Made by a program: the position numbers and the translations under genes
Notes under the pieces: generated by a model
Database searches by the model: none
Told to the model about the DNA's origin: nothing
Seen by the model: the letters and a program-made list of their open reading frames with translations, nothing else
Assembly (NCBI GenBank): GCA_010405405.1
Contig: MU004237.1
Location: 1,499,345 to 1,563,344 of the forward strand
Direction: 5' to 3'
Length of the DNA: 64,000 nt
From: Microthyrium microscopicum
Taxonomy: Eukaryota > Ascomycota > Dothideomycetes > Microthyriales > Microthyriaceae
In this document: positions 11,116 to 21,567 of the stretch, in pieces
Numbering within the stretch: the first letter of the stretch is position 1
Layout of the letters: each line of letters opens with the position of its first letter

Positions 11116-11437
11116 TGTGAAAGAGTAGACGGAGATGTAGTTAGTGTAAGTGATTATTGTAAGAGACAATGGGTTGCAAGGTGGTGTTGTTGTAGTTACT
11201 TACTCTCTGCAGTAAATAATTCCCAGAAAATTCTGGAAAGTCGAAAAGTCTCGGAGGTGGCCCAAGCTTACCGCAGCTCATGGCTTGGCGTTGTCAACTC
11301 CATCATCATTTTTATATCAGCGGTCGTGTTCCAAGACTCTTTACTACAATGTACTTCTCCACTGACTATTTTCAACCTGTTAACAACTCGAAGATATCAC
11401 GATGCTGCCACTGCTCAATGCCTGATCAAATATCCTT
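11116..11437. promoter_or_regulatory. Bidirectional promoter between hsp10 and the TilS-like gene
   Basis: This 322-bp stretch separates the start codons of two divergent genes, hsp10 on the minus strand and the tRNA lysidine synthetase on the plus strand. It contains a perfect three-unit heat-shock element at 11226-11240. No other gene is supported inside it. Confidence 0.65.
11226..11240. promoter_or_regulatory. Heat-shock element (three inverted nGAAn units)
   Basis: The 15 bases read AGAAA-ATTCT-GGAAA, three contiguous alternating nGAAn/nTTCn pentamers, which is the canonical Hsf1 binding site. It lies 111 bp upstream of the hsp10 start codon. Heat induction of hsp10 is the expected consequence; an effect on the divergent TilS-like gene is possible. 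A further GAA follows at 11244-11246 out of strict register. Confidence 0.75.
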
Positions 11438-14400
11438 ATGCGAATTCCGCCACGGTTCAGCAGCCGTCACTTGTTTCCTCAATCTCAGGAGCACCTATTG
11501 TTCGCCAACAAGCCTCGCTCCACTCGAAAGCCTCGACTCCTGATTCGTCGCGGTCGACCCAGAAGACGATCAAATTGGCTCAGCCCTCAATTGATCCGTC
11601 GATATTACCCGCTTCAAGCTCAAGACCAGTTCCAGGACAAGATTACACTCGCAAAACACGCGCAACAGTCCGGCGCTTCGAGTACCTATTTGGACCCGTC
11701 TACGTCAGTCGTAAGACTTTTGACAAAGTCTCAGAACCTCATTGCATCTTTTAACAAATTAAGAAAGACCATCCAACGCATTAGAAAAGTGGTTTGGACT
11801 ATCAAATATCATGGCTCAGATTTGTCTTGGAATCGGTCTACGAAATTTAGAAGACAATTTGGAAGACAAGTCCCAAGGGGTGCTATAAATTTGTTGAGTT
11901 GCCGCCCTTCGGCTCCTTCTGGTTTGGACCCTGACCGCACCAATATCCGCAAGTCAGAACCCCCTGCATTTCCAAAGCGTGGCCTTGTTCGTGTCACACC
12001 GGAATTGCGAAAGGTTGAAGTCGTTCGATCTATACCTTCTAGAGCCGGCCTGGCCATCGATCCTTCCATTCGTTTCCCCCTCTATGAATACAGGCATGTC
12101 GTTCGAAATGGCTTTGCAGTCGCTGTCAGCGGCGGAGCTGACTCAATGGCTCTCGCATACCTCGCCCACCATCATGCTCCGCGAAGTATTCAATCTAAAA
12201 TCATTGCCTTGGTTGTAGACCATCAATTGCGCCCCGAGAGCTTTCAAGAAGCAGAACGAGTCAGCAAAAATCTAGAATTTATTGGAATTTCTAGCCATAT
12301 ACTTCGATTGCCACATCTCAAAGATGAAATCAAGCCTGACAAATCCAACCTGGAATCTCGTGCGCGAGATGCACGATTCAAAGCTCTTGGAATTGAATGC
12401 GCTCGGCGAGGTATCCGCCACCTTCTTCTAGGTCATCACAAAGATGATGGATATGAAATGGCCATTCAACGCCTCTCCTTAAGCCAGCGAGCTGAATACC
12501 AATTCAGCATGTCAACAGGTCCCACTCCTATTCCAGTCCCTAGGAGCGAAGGTTACGGCCTTGTGTCTAGTGGGAAGCCAAAAGATTTAGATTTTCTAGA
12601 CTTCGGACAACACACCGGTATTAAAGGATTTGAACAGGGCGGTGTATTTATCTTGCACCCTTTGCTTCACTTGGAGAAGTCTCAACTTGTTCAGCTTTGC
12701 CGAACCAAGTTCATACCTTGGGTGGAAGATCCTTCTAATGCAGATGCCACTCTTACCGGTCGGAATGCCATACGCTCAATTGTGGCAACCTCTGATCTGC
12801 CTCGAGCTTTACAGCGTGCTTCCATGGTTAAGATGATCACCACGATAGATGAACTGCTTCAAGTCTACAGAGCGATGGCACATGATCTTTTTGATATTTG
12901 CCAATTGAAGTTTGATCCTGGCCTTGGACTCTTGTATGCGAGACTACCCACCTGGAAAACTATTATCGACCAATGCCGTGCTAACGAGTCTCGACCGCTA
13001 AAGAACCACAGTTTCTTGGCAGCTCTTCTTCTTCGCAAGTTTGTCGATATAGTGTCTATGAATTCCACCAATTCTTTGCAGAATATCATTCCTGCTGTAG
13101 AATATGTTTATCCTCGATCATCAGGTTTTCGAATAAGGATCAGCGCGGTTCAAACAGCTGGAACACACATTACATGGCACTATATCAGAAAGACCAAGAT
13201 TGGTCAAACACTCCCTTGGCTCTCAACTGAACAAACTGCGAAAACCGTGGATCTCGACTCAGAAATCTACTTTGCTTTCAGTCGATCTGGGCTTGCATCG
13301 CGATGGTTCTCGAACCCATATACGATGAGGCTTGCCGAAGACTCCAAAGCCAGCAGTCCAGTTTCTGGCAATCACTTAATGCGCCGCATCTTACCTTCGG
13401 TCCCGAATGACAACGCTGATTCAGCAGAACTAAACTTCAATCCAGAGATCTTTGATCAAAAGTTCTGGATCTCTGTAAACTCTCAACACGAGGAGGATGA
13501 TCATGTCTGGATTCGGCCTCTTCTTCCCGAGCACCTAGATCAGATTCGTAGCTTATTGGCCAAACGTAGTGCCTACCTTCAAGGACCCTCACCGACTATA
13601 TCAGCACAGTCTGGCCCTCTGTCTAGAACGATCCGAGAGATGGATATACTAGGCTCCAAACTTGAAGACCTCACAAGATTGGCAATCCCAATCATTGAGT
13701 ACTTGCCCAAGTCCTCGATACATGATAGAAACGAGCCTCTCATTGGCCATGTACTTGCGTTTCCAACCTTGGGTGTTCGAGTAGTACGGAACTCGGATGA
13801 CATGCCGCAATGGGCGAAAAATATTGAATGGGTCTCCCGTTATAAATTTGTTGACTGGCAGTCTCATTTTGAAAGGCTACGAGAGATCATCATCCTCCCA
13901 AAGACCAACCGATCACGGTATCTTTGGAATCGGATACTATTGTCAAGACAACCGGAACTGAGGAACTTGATGATCAAAGGCTTGGCTGACCCATCCTTTG
14001 ACAAGGCATTCATACGCACACTTACGCCATCTGCAACATCTCTCCCGGAAGAAGCCACTGGAAAGCCTATTGCCATTTCCACAAAATCAAGCGCTTCGTT
14101 GGGATCAGCAGTCAAGAAATCCAGAACCCGTTCGTCAGGCATTTCAAAGCCACCCTTGAGATTGGAGCTCCCTGATGATTCCGAGCTCCTTCATGGTTTA
14201 GCGCCCTCTGGCATTTCAAAGCTCTTGGCTGTCAAATCAAGACCAGTTGAGAAAGATGCAAGGGCGGTTTCCAAAGAGCAAAGTGAATTTGGCCGACTTA
14301 TCAGGAAAACTCAATACCGTAATCTGGAGCCCACGATCCCTGGACAAGAAGAGTACTCGCAAGAACGCCGTAGGCGGTCTTTTTTGACCATCCAGAGCCC

Positions 14401-14869
14401 TGACCAAGACCTCCGTTTGCGTTATACCGTCATTTACAACCAATCCCACAGTATCGGCGAGGAGCGTTTGGTTTTCCAAACAGAAGCTGATGAGCAAAGA
14501 ATTGCAAAAGAAAACGAGTCTCAGCGAGAGCTCGAATCACTTAATGCCTCTCTTCAACAACCCAACAGCAGCACCAAAGCCAAACCATCCGTATCAGGAA
14601 GACGCCGAAATAGACAGGCCAACAAGAAACTATCGGCAAAGGATGCGTTGATGGCGCTCGAGGGGGGCAGAGAGAACGCGAGGAGTGAATCAGCCAAAGT
14701 AGTAGCGCAGAGGGTTGGAAAGGTACCCAAGACTCGCGTAGAAACAGCCGGACAAGACAAGGACCTGGACCGCGTTTTTCAAGCACTGAGCTCTACGCCA
14801 AGGAGAAAGAAGCAGCGTCCTGACGTTGAGGCGATAAGGAGGCTAAAAGAAATTAGCAGCGACAGTTGA
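11438..14869 (+). CDS. TilS-like tRNA(Ile) lysidine synthetase with long N- and C-terminal extensions
   Basis: A single uninterrupted frame encodes 1143 residues. The first 60 residues are rich in Arg and Ser with almost no acidic residues, as in mitochondrial import signals. The N-type ATP pyrophosphatase domain begins near residue 225 with the PP-loop SGGADSMALAYLA. It is followed by LVVDHQLRPES, ESRARDARF near 305 and HLLLGHHKDDGYE near 330, all TilS signatures. TilS attaches lysine to C34 of a tRNA-Ile so that it reads AUA. The expected site is the mitochondrion. Typical TilS proteins are far shorter. About 220 residues precede the catalytic core, and the last 300 or so (Lys/Arg/Glu-rich, low complexity) have no domain I recognise. 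The start is the first ATG before the basic leader and could be revised by transcript data. Confidence 0.8.
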   Translation: MRIPPRFSSRHLFPQSQEHLLFANKPRSTRKPRLLIRRGRPRRRSNWLSPQLIRRYYPLQAQDQFQDKITLAKHAQQSGASSTYLDPSTSVVRLLTKSQNLIASFNKLRKTIQRIRKVVWTIKYHGSDLSWNRSTKFRRQFGRQVPRGAINLLSCRPSAPSGLDPDRTNIRKSEPPAFPKRGLVRVTPELRKVEVVRSIPSRAGLAIDPSIRFPLYEYRHVVRNGFAVAVSGGADSMALAYLAHHHAPRSIQSKIIALVVDHQLRPESFQEAERVSKNLEFIGISSHILRLPHLKDEIKPDKSNLESRARDARFKALGIECARRGIRHLLLGHHKDDGYEMAIQRLSLSQRAEYQFSMSTGPTPIPVPRSEGYGLVSSGKPKDLDFLDFGQHTGIKGFEQGGVFILHPLLHLEKSQLVQLCRTKFIPWVEDPSNADATLTGRNAIRSIVATSDLPRALQRASMVKMITTIDELLQVYRAMAHDLFDICQLKFDPGLGLLYARLPTWKTIIDQCRANESRPLKNHSFLAALLLRKFVDIVSMNSTNSLQNIIPAVEYVYPRSSGFRIRISAVQTAGTHITWHYIRKTKIGQTLPWLSTEQTAKTVDLDSEIYFAFSRSGLASRWFSNPYTMRLAEDSKASSPVSGNHLMRRILPSVPNDNADSAELNFNPEIFDQKFWISVNSQHEEDDHVWIRPLLPEHLDQIRSLLAKRSAYLQGPSPTISAQSGPLSRTIREMDILGSKLEDLTRLAIPIIEYLPKSSIHDRNEPLIGHVLAFPTLGVRVVRNSDDMPQWAKNIEWVSRYKFVDWQSHFERLREIIILPKTNRSRYLWNRILLSRQPELRNLMIKGLADPSFDKAFIRTLTPSATSLPEEATGKPIAISTKSSASLGSAVKKSRTRSSGISKPPLRLELPDDSELLHGLAPSGISKLLAVKSRPVEKDARAVSKEQSEFGRLIRKTQYRNLEPTIPGQEEYSQERRRRSFLTIQSPDQDLRLRYTVIYNQSHSIGEERLVFQTEADEQRIAKENESQRELESLNASLQQPNSSTKAKPSVSGRRRNRQANKKLSAKDALMALEGGRENARSESAKVVAQRVGKVPKTRVETAGQDKDLDRVFQALSSTPRRKKQRPDVEAIRRLKEISSDS

Positions 14870-15139
14870 ACAAATCACAACGCTAGCATATGTAGTTTGA
14901 GCACTGCGTCATGTATTATAGAATTATAAAAGTTTTAAAGGAATTGATCTGGACAGGGTATACCCCACTGTTGCATAGTTTTTAGCATTTGGATACTACA
15001 TAGGAGATAGAAAGGAATTGTATGTACAAAGTAAGCTAAGGAATGGCTCAAAATCAAACGCCGGCCCGGACTCTTTGAGCATGATTCGTGAGTGGAGAGT
15101 ACAATTTACTGGCTAAGGTGTATGATGACATCGAGCAGC

Positions 15140-16541
15140 TTATCGCGCCGCATTGTCACAGAATTCAATGAAGCGGTATATTCCTTCAAAATCTTGATAC
15201 TCAAGAGGTTGCTGGTCTGATCGACCTGGACTTCGGCTAGCGGACGAGGAGTCGAATGCATAAGACCGCGAAGCTACGGTCTCAAATTCTTCCGAACCTG
15301 CGCTGACATAGTCAAGATCATCATATCCTAGGCCAGTATCCGAAAGAGTCGTTGGACTGGAGAAACCGTCTTCTTCGACTTGAATAGCAGGTTGGTCCGC
15401 AAAATCGTACAAGCTGGGCTCTGAGGATCCCTGGCTCGGCGCAAATGGGAACAACAGCGCGATTTCAGTGCCCACAAAGGTATCAAAGTCTGGATCTTGA
15501 CCTACGACACCTCGTTTAATTTCGAGTTCTGCGGCAATAGATTCCACCGTTTCTGGATCCACGCCTGGGAAATGGACTCGCAATCGATTTTGCTCATAGC
15601 TTATTGGCATATCGCCCAGCGACGATAGCGACTGTAAATCAGCCATCACTAGAGTAAGCTCCTTGAGAGCGCGAGAAAAGTCGACAGTCAGAATGTCCAA
15701 TAGACCCTCAGTGTGGAGAGTTTCCAAGCTGGTGCTTTGGGCTGGCTGATAACCAGCAATGGCGGACATTGTCGAGGGAGCAAGAGCCGTAATGGTTGGA
15801 TTGACATTGAAGTCGATGAATGAGCCTGGAGTGGCTCGAGGAATACCATTCATCTTCTGTTGTGCTTTCTCCTGAAGGGCCGAAACACTTTTGAAGCGCT
15901 TCTCTCCGATTCGTCGGTCCATGCCGTCATATTGTATCTTTTGACCTCCAAGCATAAAGGCTCGCATGGCCTGGCTGACATTGTTTATCACTTGAGCCGG
16001 GGCTTCAGGGGTATGCGAGAAATAGCGTTTGGCACCAACACGTCCCGCTCCAAGACCGTATCCGCCCGCTGAACGTGGGAAGGCTCCACCAGTTAGGTTC
16101 GGACGAAGGGTAGTAGCAAATGGGGCTCGGCCGGAGGACTGGCTGATAGCACGGCCCACACTTGATGATGCATAGCTAGGACCAGGAGTCACTTCAGCGG
16201 TGGTACCAAAAGCCCGAGCGAAACTGGGAAGACGAGCTTGTACAGAAAACCAGCGACGGTTTTGTTTGAGATAGGCTGCTGGGTGGATAGGTTGTCTTGC
16301 TACACGAGCGTAGGCAGGTTGTGCGGTGGGTTCTGCAATTGCAGTAGCGGGTAGTTTACCGCGTGCGTATTTTGTTGCAACTTTGTAGGCGGACCTGAAC
16401 ATACAACAATTAGAATGAGCACTGTTTTACGATAGGCCCCAAGGCTAGGCAGCAGCCTGGAGCAGTTATATGAGAGTCATACCTGAGAATCTGCAGATTC
16501 TTGGCCACCAAAAGGTGCATTCTACCCAATGCGGGCGACAT
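15140..16541 (-). CDS. Conserved fungal protein with a mitochondrial-type N-terminus, function unknown
   Basis: Exons 16541-16483 and 16394-15140 encode 437 residues across an 88-bp intron (GTATGA...GTTCAG). The N-terminus (MHLLVAKNLQILRSAYKVAT and on) is basic and amphipathic with scattered Arg, Ser and Ala over the first 130 residues, which suggests mitochondrial targeting. A central part (about residues 165-330) is more ordered. It includes GSFIDFNVNPT, an IAGYQPAQST segment and a Leu-rich helical stretch ending in a VHFPGVDPETVE segment. The C-terminal 90 residues are acidic and serine-rich, ending in a predicted helix (FEGIYRFIEFCDNAAR). I have a faint recollection of related fungal proteins annotated as casein kinase II beta-like or stationary-phase proteins, but I see no zinc-finger CK2-beta motif and assign no function. 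Confidence 0.75.
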
Positions 16542-17054
16542 GATTGTATAGGACCCAGTCAATCTCAGACGAGAAGAGAGGAGAGGGAAAGTTGAAGTGT
16601 TTGGAGTTGCGATGATGGAGGTGGCGACTGCTATCATATCGAGCGTGCAGTCGGCTATATCGGCGTTATGTACCGAGCTTCGGAGGATTCCATGGCCGAA
16701 GTCTTGAGGAGTCTATGCCGGCTTGGCAGTATCTCGGGCCGATTAGTCATACATGTATATCGACTGACCTCGTGCACTAAAGATGACATTTCAGTGGCTG
16801 TCTTCCTCCATCCAATGTGCCCCAGCTTTGGCTTAATCATTCCTGAAAGGTTGAACATCGCTGGCGTTTGAGTTGCCTACATTGTAGTTATGTCGCGTGC
16901 GATAAATATGTGACTGCCTGCCCCTCGTCCTTAAGGGGCACTTCTCAGCTCTGCATCCTGCTTCTATGAGGCTATAACTCTATGAGGCTCTAGCTTCCCT
17001 ACTGCGAGTGAACACAATATTTATGTGTATTTTTGAGAGTCAGTATTTGAACCA
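16542..17054. other. Intergenic region between divergent genes
   Basis: About 510 bp holding two divergent promoters. Short opposing open frames near 16655-16871 have no recognisable content. Confidence 0.5.
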
Positions 17055-18406
17055 ATGAAGCGCATCTTGAATTGGTCTCTTGCCACAGTTCTGTCTCAAA
17101 TAGTAAGCTGCGAGGATCGATAGTCATGTTCGCGTAAGTGTACTGACACTTCCGAGCCTCTTTTTCAATCCTCTATACCCGATCTTGACGATCAATCCTG
17201 GATCCAGAGATGGACAGCAGTCGGGGACTCGTATGCTTCAGGTCTTGGAACAGGTCTTAGACTGGACTATGGCTGTAGCAGATACGCGGGTGGATATCCA
17301 AATCTCATGGAAACAGACGAACGCTTCGGCTTAAATCCCAACAGAACGTTCCAGTATCTGGCGTGTTCCGGTCTCAAATCAACTGAGATATTGACCAAAC
17401 AAGTGCCACATGTTCTGGACAATCAAGATTTGATCACTATATCCGCCGGTGGCAACGATGTGGCTCTAGGCGATGTATTGGATTCATGCATTTTCCAATG
17501 GAAACATGGGAACTCCGCTAGATGCGACGCTGCCTTGGTTCGATCTCAAGAACTGATTGATACTGTCCTGGAAACAAACGTGGACCTTCTGATTGACTCC
17601 TTGGTCACCAAGTTGTCACCCAACGGAAGGATATACTACCCTGGCTATGCCCAATTCTTTGGTGATTCTGTAAGCTGTAATAATATTTCTTGGTAAACAT
17701 CCCCAAACAAGAGACTTCAGCGGTGCTGCTTTGCTTCAATCGAACTCGTTGGCTGTTTCCTTAGCTTGCATGACTACCTAGATATGCACTCAACATTCAC
17801 TGACAAGTCAGGTCTGTTTGGCCTCGTATGCCACCTTCAGATCGACAGAACCTCACCATTGAGCGACGAGTTCGTATGAATCACATGGTATCCCAAGTCA
17901 ACAAAAAGCTCAAACAATCCATCGACAAGGCCGGCGAAAATGTCATCTTTATTGATTGGGACTGGACATTTGCCCAAGCAGGTGGTCGATTCTGTGAGAA
18001 TGGAACCAGAGAACCAGCCCCACAGCGACAAGGCTTGTTATTCTTCGAGTGGAACACCATGGACGATGGTGATGATCCGAATCTTCTCATACGGCCTGGC
18101 GATCCCGTCCCTTCAGATTCATTCGAGGGCGACATCGGTAAATGGGTACTCGAAACTTTGACGAAGCACCCAGATTGGCAGTTTGGTCCTGTTGGAACGG
18201 AACCTATTGCGATATACCCAGCTGTTATGGAGCGACTGATAGACAGTCAGGGTCTGCGGGCACAACTTGGCTTTGATGATTATGTTTTCTGGTTTCTTCC
18301 TGATTCTTGGAAGCGGGTATTTCATCCTCGGGCTTTAGGTCAGCGCTTGATTGCGGATATGATTATTCATGCCATGGCAGTTGAGAAGGCTAATATGGTA
18401 TTTTAG
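17055..18406 (+). CDS. Secreted SGNH/GDSL-type esterase or lipase
   Basis: Three exons (17055-17102, 17157-17692, 17812-18406) encode 392 residues. The first exon carries the signal peptide MKRILNWSLATVLSQI. The 54-bp first intron removes an in-frame stop and has a TACTGAC branch. The second intron is 119 bp and joins NNISW to SVWPRM. Block I is AVGDSYASGLGTG near residue 35 with the catalytic serine, block III is SAGGNDVALG near 105, and the block V histidine is in FHPRALG near 375. This SGNH family hydrolyses esters or acyl chains outside the cell; the substrate cannot be read from sequence. All three catalytic blocks are intact. The first-intron acceptor is the least certain boundary. Confidence 0.85.
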
Positions 18407-18904
18407 CAACAATGCAGCCCATATCATTCCATCGAGTAAAGACACTAACTACGGAAGCGCATTGTGGCCTACCCTTCCACATCAAGAAAACCAAAATCTG
18501 AAATTCATCAAAGGGACTTGATAATTGGCCCCTATATTCCAGATAATTGGCCCTTAGATTCCAGATATTTGGCCCCCATAGTATCCGAAGCCGAGATATT
18601 CTAAAGCTATTCCTAAATAGGAAGTCCGTGATAAAACCCATAGTGTTACAGTGGTACTGGAGCATAATTTTGATATCCAAAGATCTAATATTTTGAAAGT
18701 TAAAACACTAAAACTACGCCAATAGACTAACTCTAAAAGGGACTTTAAAGAGGTCCTTAGAACTAAACGCATACAGCATTTTTAACGTATATGTTTTAAG
18801 ATTCGCTTGTATATAAAATGAAAATGTAGACCTTTATACACGACATGCATAGACAACAGACGAAAACGGGTTTATTCTCAGTACGACTAACGTATGCAAG
18901 GCGG
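18407..18904. other. AT-rich intergenic region with a short tandem repeat
   Basis: No gene is supported. The stretch is rich in stops in all frames and contains the tandem array listed separately. It leads directly into the LTR element. Confidence 0.55.
18520..18580. repeat. 22-bp tandem repeat, about 2.7 copies
   Basis: Two adjacent units, GATAATTGGCCCCTATATTC plus CA and a copy with two substitutions, are followed by a partial third unit beginning GATATTTGGCCCCC. It is a small degenerate satellite in non-coding DNA with no apparent function. Confidence 0.8.
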
Positions 18905-19050
18905 TGATGGCCGCGGGTTCACAAGCAGTGGATCTGATGGATTGAGTAATGAGTTAATTGGTAAAAGATGTTGCAGAAACTATGGTGTTTCTGTACACGA
19001 AGATGCTTAAATAACCCCTCCCTTGGTAGAGTGCTCCGTGCCTGCCATCA
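18905..19050 (-). repeat. LTR copy of the TRIM-like element (3' LTR in minus orientation)
   Basis: This 146-bp copy is identical to 19598-19743, with inverted ends TGATGG/CCATCA. On the minus strand it contains a TTATTTAAG TATA-like motif. Confidence 0.85.
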
Positions 19051-19597
19051 ACCATCCCAAAAGCTTTCAAGATCAAGCTCGTCTTGATCTTCTTTGGTGT
19101 TGAGAGAAGGTGTTTGTCGTCCGTCAGTTCGAACACATTTGAAGTTGCATCTCGTCGTCGTCTTCGTAGTCCACTGAATTCAGGTTCTCAGGCTCACGGA
19201 ATCCACACCGTCTATTGCCCGTCTATCGTTGAATTCCCATCGTAAAAACTCATCTTCGGCTCGTTACCGCACCGCTACGGCGTGCCTCTTCATAGGTCAC
19301 CCGTCGGTTCGTCAACATCGCAAAGTATCTCGTCAAAATCGGTTGGTTGTGGGCCAAAAGCCCGTCTTCGGCCGCTCATCGTGTATGTTTTTGGTGGGGA
19401 ACCCGGTTCTCGTTGGGAAGGTTGCTTGGCAGCTGATGAGGGAATAGTAGTAGCTGCTCGTTGTTGATGATAGTTTGATGAATTGTTAATGGAATTCAAT
19501 GAGTAAGTGATCGTTCGTTGCTTTAACGACATGGCTGCTTTTGCTGATGATGAAAAGGTAATAAAGATCTTGCTTGTCCACGGTTCAGCCCCCAGAT

Positions 19598-19743
19598 TGA
19601 TGGCCGCGGGTTCACAAGCAGTGGATCTGATGGATTGAGTAATGAGTTAATTGGTAAAAGATGTTGCAGAAACTATGGTGTTTCTGTACACGAAGATGCT
19701 TAAATAACCCCTCCCTTGGTAGAGTGCTCCGTGCCTGCCATCA
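19598..19743 (-). repeat. LTR copy of the TRIM-like element (5' LTR in minus orientation)
   Basis: This is the second identical 146-bp copy, offset exactly 693 bp from the first. No differences between copies implies recent insertion or gene conversion. Confidence 0.85.
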
Positions 19744-19747
19744 GCGG

Positions 19748-20428
19748 CCTAGGGCAGATATGCATCCCCGTTTTCAATGTTGCTTCAAGACGACTATTTA
19801 GTGGAAGCTTCCTTGTCAGACAAGCGACATGTTTGGGTGAGTTGTTGTTAGCGAAACCCAATCATATGGCTTCTACACTCAGGGTTGTAAAGTTTCTGCC
19901 TTTTGAAAGACGACCATGTCGCTTCTTAGCTAATATTCTTCGTAAACCAGGTTGAAGATCTTGTTGGTTCTAGTCTTCAGATACCCCCGCACCAGATTGG
20001 CATTTGACGTAGTTGTTTTCCTATTGTTTGCTACTACAAGCTTCCAACAATAGTAGCGCCACTGTTGCTATATCCGCTATTCGAAATGAGACAGATAAAA
20101 TCCAAACTACAAGCTTGCTAAGTCGGAAATGGAAGAGCCGCAGAGAGCGTTTTCCTCCTTCTAGATGTAGATCCTTGAGAGTCTTTAGCGCTTTGCAACG
20201 GTCCTTATTATCTCCCCTGCTATTTTTTTGGCCCCTGACTGTTATTTGTATCTCTGTAGGATTCTATCCCCTGCATACAATCACCATATCCCTTGATCTT
20301 TCATGTGTTAGCATCGGTGCTCGTCTGTCACATAGCGGCTAGTTTCCCATTACTTTAAATGTGTATGCCCTGAAAGCTCGTTCAGTCGAACTAGTTGCTC
20401 TTGATTTCATTGTTTATTGCTCGTTCCC
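19748..20428. other. Intergenic region upstream of the CFEM gene
   Basis: About 680 bp. A 109-residue open frame at 20013-20342 has no domain or leader and is treated as chance. The segment holds the CFEM gene promoter. Confidence 0.5.
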
Positions 20429-21203
20429 ATGAAGTCGATATTTCCTCTCCTGTTTATCTTCTTCGCCATTATCTTAGCTCAGGAGTCAGTGCTTCTAGGA
20501 CTTATCGGATTCCCTTCCTGCTCTGTTAGACTCTTTCTTCCCAATCGATTTAGCAGGTCCTGACATATTTCAATTAGATTCCGTGTGTGGAACAAGGCTT
20601 TGCAAGTTCAAATTGTACAAGCACTAGCTCTGGCAATAACTTTACGTGCATCTGTTCGACTGGCGTTACGGGCGCTGTCGATGCCTTGACAGCATGTGTG
20701 TCAAACACCATACCCTGTAGCTTAGCAGATAATACCAGTATGATGCTCATTTCTTACTATCGACTTTGATATGCGTAACCAAAAGGACAACAGCTGATAT
20801 CGTACTCATAGAAGCCAGCAACGAGCTATTAAAACTCTGCGCATCAGTTGGATATGTGTATGGTTCCGGAGGCAATAGCAGCAGTACGAACTCGTCTTCA
20901 CCACCGCCTCCTCCTTCCCACTCGACATCCTCAACGCCTAACTCTGCCAACAAACTTGTGCTGGGTATTGGCCTCGGAGTCGGACTTCCTGTTATGGCTA
21001 TCATCGGGGCATTAGCTGGCTTCTTCATTCTTCGAACTCATCAGAGGAGAAAATATCCACCAGATGGTTTTGCGTATGGGCCAGATATGATGGCTCAGCA
21101 CCTGGCGATACCCCAGGAATTAGATGCCCGGCCAAAAGTACAAGAGATGGAGTCTCGACCTGAAGAGTTGGACTCGGTGAACACTTGGAATCGTACAGAC
21201 TAA
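20429..21203 (+). CDS. CFEM-domain single-pass membrane protein
   Basis: Proposed exons 20429-20488, 20578-20737 and 20812-21203 encode 203 residues. A signal peptide (MKSIFPLLFIFFAIILAQ) is followed at once by a CFEM domain: IPCVEQGFASSNC, NNFTCICS, ALTACVSNTIPC and, after the second intron, NELLKLC. The two last cysteines are separated by 15 residues, the spacing expected for CFEM, which fixes the second intron (74 bp, GTATGA...CATAG). A Ser/Pro-rich linker precedes one transmembrane segment near residues 132-155 (LGIGLGVGLPVMAIIGALAG), followed by a basic stop-transfer HQRRK and a 45-residue cytoplasmic tail. CFEM proteins act in haem capture, adhesion or surface sensing. This one is membrane-anchored without a GPI signal, suggesting a receptor-like role. 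The first intron donor (GTGCTT) is the weakest call. Confidence 0.8.
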
Positions 21204-21567
21204 AAGGATAGCGTTAGAGTTGATTTTGAGAGTTGCGACGTTGAGAAGAATCAAATAACTAGACTTTTTGCTGGTTTTGTTCTGGTCCACTTGGTTTGCA
21301 TCTGCTATTAGTTTCACGAATATCAAGTAGAAGAGCGTTGCTAAGTTTGGATCTCGAAGTCACTAAGTTTTGGACACCCCTATCTGTGGAATTGGAACGG
21401 CTGAAATATTGCTGCGAGAAAACCATCCAAGTCTTAGCGGTAACTAGAAATATAGGAAAATGATGATGGCCATTATCGGAACTACCGAGATCTCTTGACC
21501 TATTTCATATGTAAGCTTTAGATCTAAGATTAAACCTATATCTATCTGTGCTGCATCAACCGTATAC
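21204..21567. other. Intergenic region between the CFEM gene and the psf2 relic
   Basis: About 360 bp of convergent 3' flanks. No gene is recognised. Confidence 0.5.

Larger units (their letters stand above)
18905..19743 (-). mobile_element. Non-autonomous LTR retroelement (TRIM-like)
   Basis: Two direct repeats of 146 bp (18905-19050 and 19598-19743) are identical as I read them. Each begins TGATGG and ends CCATCA, the TG...CA ends expected of LTRs. The element is flanked by GCGG on both sides (18901-18904 and 19744-19747), a plausible 4-bp target-site duplication. The 547-bp interior cannot encode reverse transcriptase. Read on the minus strand, the interior starts three bases after the LTR with TGGGGGCTGAACC, a possible tRNA primer-binding site. 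It ends next to the other LTR with a GGGATGG purine-rich run. A minus-strand ORF of 80 residues (19532-19290) starts shortly after the first LTR and may be a gag remnant. Orientation and remnant are inferred. Confidence 0.85.

Noticed and set aside
11257-11754. Plus-strand open frame of 165 codons overlapping the TilS-like gene start
   Set aside because: It begins with a non-ATG-supported stretch, has no domain, and the overlapping frame has a mitochondrial-type leader continuous with the catalytic core.
20013-20342. Open frame of 109 codons upstream of the CFEM gene
   Set aside because: No leader, domain or splice continuity; its composition looks random.
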